DNA of 64,000 nt from Tomocerus qinae (taxonomy: Eukaryota > Arthropoda > Collembola > Entomobryomorpha > Tomoceridae), in contig CM034547.1 of the NCBI GenBank assembly GCA_020055645.1, positions 62,221,884-62,285,883 of the forward strand, given 5' to 3'. Positions 61,426 to 64,000 of the stretch are shown here, one piece after another. The notes under the pieces were generated by a model that saw only the letters and a program-made list of their open reading frames with translations, was not told the DNA's origin and did not search any database. The position numbers and the translations under genes were made by a program. Positions within the stretch are counted from its first letter, which is position 1. Each line of letters starts with the position of its first letter.

Positions 61426-64000
61426 AAGAGATGGATATGGAGTGGAAAAGTTATAATTACAGATAGAGTAGTGAAATGATCTTGCAAGTGAAGGAGAAGA
61501 TAGTTGAGTTAATACTTACATTGCATTTACATCTGAGAAGTCTGCTTATGTATTAGTAAGTATAAGAAGAGATCTCATTTCAGTCTTGTGCTGTTCATAT
61601 CCGAATCAAAAACTTTTCACTTGGTGGCTATTAGTAAGTAAGTAGGAAGAAAGTCTCCTCTTTAATCTTACTGACGCTTTGCATTACTTTCATTACTTAA
61701 CTGAAAATCCTAAAGTCAGTTGTTCACTTCGCTCGTCTGCTGCAGTGTATCTCTTGGATTGGACTCATTTCCCATTCTCTTCTTCTGACTGTGGCATGGC
61801 ATGTAGAAATAAAGGAGCGAGAGAAGAAATGTAAAACGGAGAGAAAAGAGATAACCAAAGGATACGCAGGGACGCATACGCTTTTATTCTCAACCTTTCT
61901 CTCCAGGCTCCCTTCCTTCAAACCATCAGATAAGTTATGCGTTTCATTTTCATCCCATCTCCTCACACGCTCTTACTTTATGAAATGAAAAGTCGTTCAT
62001 GCACATTCTATTTGTTACGGATGAATATGACTGGATGCGTCTTAGTCCAACAAGACTAAAGAATATATTAAGACATTAAAATTCAGTAATACAGATAAAA
62101 TTGCTTTGCTTAGCCAAAATCTTCATGAAGCGGATTACAGTATCTGAATCAAGAATAATATTATTCCTATCGTAAACTATCCTATCTCTATTTATACTTT
62201 ATGGCTTATGTTATTCTAGGAATTTCAATTCTCTCTCCAAACACATCTTGTCTATACTTAGGTACCCACATTTTGCACTAGCCATACTTGCAAATACAAC
62301 ATTCCATATTCTAATACAAATTAAATGTTCAGTAGTAGAGATCATGGATCATTATTGCATTGCACCCTAATAATTAAATTCTGCATTATATAATCCAACC
62401 AGTTTCAAACTCTGTGCAGAAAAAGTATCTACACTTTTAAAGGAATGTTGTACAGAATACATTCGAGTTCATTTATTTCTCAAATGCAATAAATTTTTGA
62501 TTTTGCTTTTGGTTCTATTACTTAGTCGAAACTAAAATATATTATTGCTAAAATGCATATGCCACATACAAAAATACTGCGGAGTAATCAAATTTTTTCT
62601 CCTGCCAAGTTTTGCCTGACCTTGCTCATAGCGTACCTGTCGTAGCACCACTTTATAATTAAGTTATCATTTTATTAAATAAGTGGCACACAGGTAATGG
62701 GAATAAGTTCCATTAAGAAAGGAAAACAACAAAGTTTTCCAATTTAAGTCAAAAAGAAAGAATAAGTACTTGAAATATCTACAATATCTTAAAGGTTATG
62801 GGCGGAAGATTTAACTTTATAGGATCTTGAGAGGGTGATAATGTACATGAATGGGTATGATAATAAAACAAGGTAATTTGAATAACTGTGCCAGGGAATA
62901 GTAGCTAAATGTTCGATTATTTTTCTTTGGAAGAGCTGCTTGTTCTACAGAAGTTATCCATTAACTACCTCTACAAAAGTACTTCATAAAGGAGCATAAA
63001 AATTAGGTATGAATCCCAGTTGTACTAATTCAAAGTTGTTTTAAGGATGTGGGAAACGGGGGTTTTTATTGTTAGATAAATAAACAAAGTTTTGGCGATT
63101 GCTGAAGAACATTGTGCTAGCTACTTAAGAAATGTTTATCGGAGAAAAAGGAATAATAATTTGTCTTTTCTTCTTGGCATGGAGTCTCTTTGTGTTCTGG
63201 TTTAGTTGGCATCTGTGCGGAATAATGTCTGTAGAGTAATGGTTTGGTATTGTCAGGAAAATTATTAAAGTTGAAGCAGAGTGGATATTCGGGTGTGTGA
63301 GTCTTTATTGTTGGTGGTTAGGTTGGCTCTGGTGTGGTGTGCTTTGAATGGCGTTGCGTGCCTCTTCTCTCTGCAGGGAAAGTGCAACTTTGGCGGAAAT
63401 AATAATATTTGTGGATAATAATTGATGATCCTTTGGGAATTTTGCAGACGTTCGCCTTCTTCTCAGTCCCAATGTAACTCGACTACCTCCACAAGCCCCG
63501 CATCGTGCATATAATGGACTAATGTAACTTCAGTAAGGAGCAATGCTAAGTCATCCAGTAAGTGTGGCTCAGAAATAGACAGATCAGAGAGGGATGCATG
63601 GGGTTTGTTCTCAATGAGTAGCCGTCCTTCTTAATGTGAGAATTCATCTTCTGAAATCCTATTTCAGTATTGGAAGAAGGAATCTGCTGGAAGAATACAT
63701 TCTTAAATAGAGGCAATGTCATGGAGGACACGAGAGATGAGCAAGACTCTCGGCAAGAAAATGTAATATAATATGTATGCACATGCAGACAGATACACTC
63801 CAACTTATTTTGTTGTCTTATATATAGCCGATCTATTATAATATTATGTTACATTCGTTATAGTTATTACTCGCGTGAACTTCTCTCTGCTGTTGTCAGC
63901 TAACAGAAATCTTCCCGATTCTTGCTTTCCTCATTTTCCCACTGTCGAATACAATATGGGGTGGATTTGATTTTCTCTCGCCTTCCTCCTCCCTTCTAAT
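61426..64000. other. No supported gene
   Basis: AT-rich flank beyond the retrotransposon. The part at about 63040-63360 is C-poor and G+T-rich on the plus strand. Small frames at 61724-61966, 61791-61988 and 63546-63803 have no domain. Confidence 0.55.

Noticed and set aside
1-64000. CRISPR array, bacterial operons, replication origin or phage genes
   Set aside because: Composition, introns and element types are those of a eukaryotic nuclear genome; no regularly spaced 25-40 bp repeats with unique spacers were found.

Overview
The window is AT-rich eukaryotic nuclear DNA, most likely from an arthropod. The signs are spliced genes with GT/AG introns of about 80-550 bp, a sigma-class glutathione S-transferase of the arthropod type, a THAP-domain P-element transposase, a BEL/Pao LTR retrotransposon, and hAT and Tc1/mariner MITEs. 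The exact lineage (insect, springtail, mite or other) cannot be fixed from the sequence. Gene density is very low. Most of the small open frames have no family signature, often no ATG, and are no longer than chance would give in DNA of this composition.

Layout. Positions 1-37 kb are a gene-poor stretch. It holds a candidate core promoter with a short first exon near 5.64-6.0 kb, two coding-like minus-strand islands (27.6-27.8 and 29.96-30.10 kb), a tRNA-like B-box relic (30.7 kb) and a (GA)n tract (34.4 kb). At 37.24-38.57 kb lies a complete three-exon sigma-class GST gene on the plus strand with a TATA box and a poly(A) signal; its usual catalytic Tyr position reads His. From 41 to 62 kb the window is dense in mobile elements: an 803-bp hAT-type MITE with an 8-bp target duplication (41,388-42,190); a complete 3,853-bp P-superfamily transposon (42,744-46,596) with a 9-bp duplication and about 340-bp inverted repeats; a 170-bp Tc1/mariner-type MITE (47,389-47,558); a small element bounded by 59-bp direct repeats (56,211-56,584); an exact 10-bp-period tandem array (56,751-56,830); and a 4,154-bp BEL/Pao retrotransposon with near-identical LTRs but a badly broken interior (57,267-61,420). 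Between them, at 50.58-51.45 kb on the minus strand, are what appear to be the last two exons of a rhodopsin-class GPCR (TM6 and TM7 with an NSxxNPxxY motif); its 5' exons were not found.

How the parts relate. The genes do not form an operon or pathway. The main biological interest is the P-type element. Its THAP DNA-binding domain and DDE-type transposase lie in one reading frame, interrupted by a single TAA that sits inside a predicted 81-nt intron, so splicing would give a 942-aa transposase and retention a 162-aa THAP-only protein. That recalls the intron-retention repressor switch of the Drosophila P element. Its inverted repeat also copies the transposase 5' end, start codon included, to the other terminus. 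The BEL element shows the opposite pattern: a recent insertion (2 differences in 409 bp between the LTRs) that carries several coding lesions and lacks an integrase core, so it was probably mobilised in trans.
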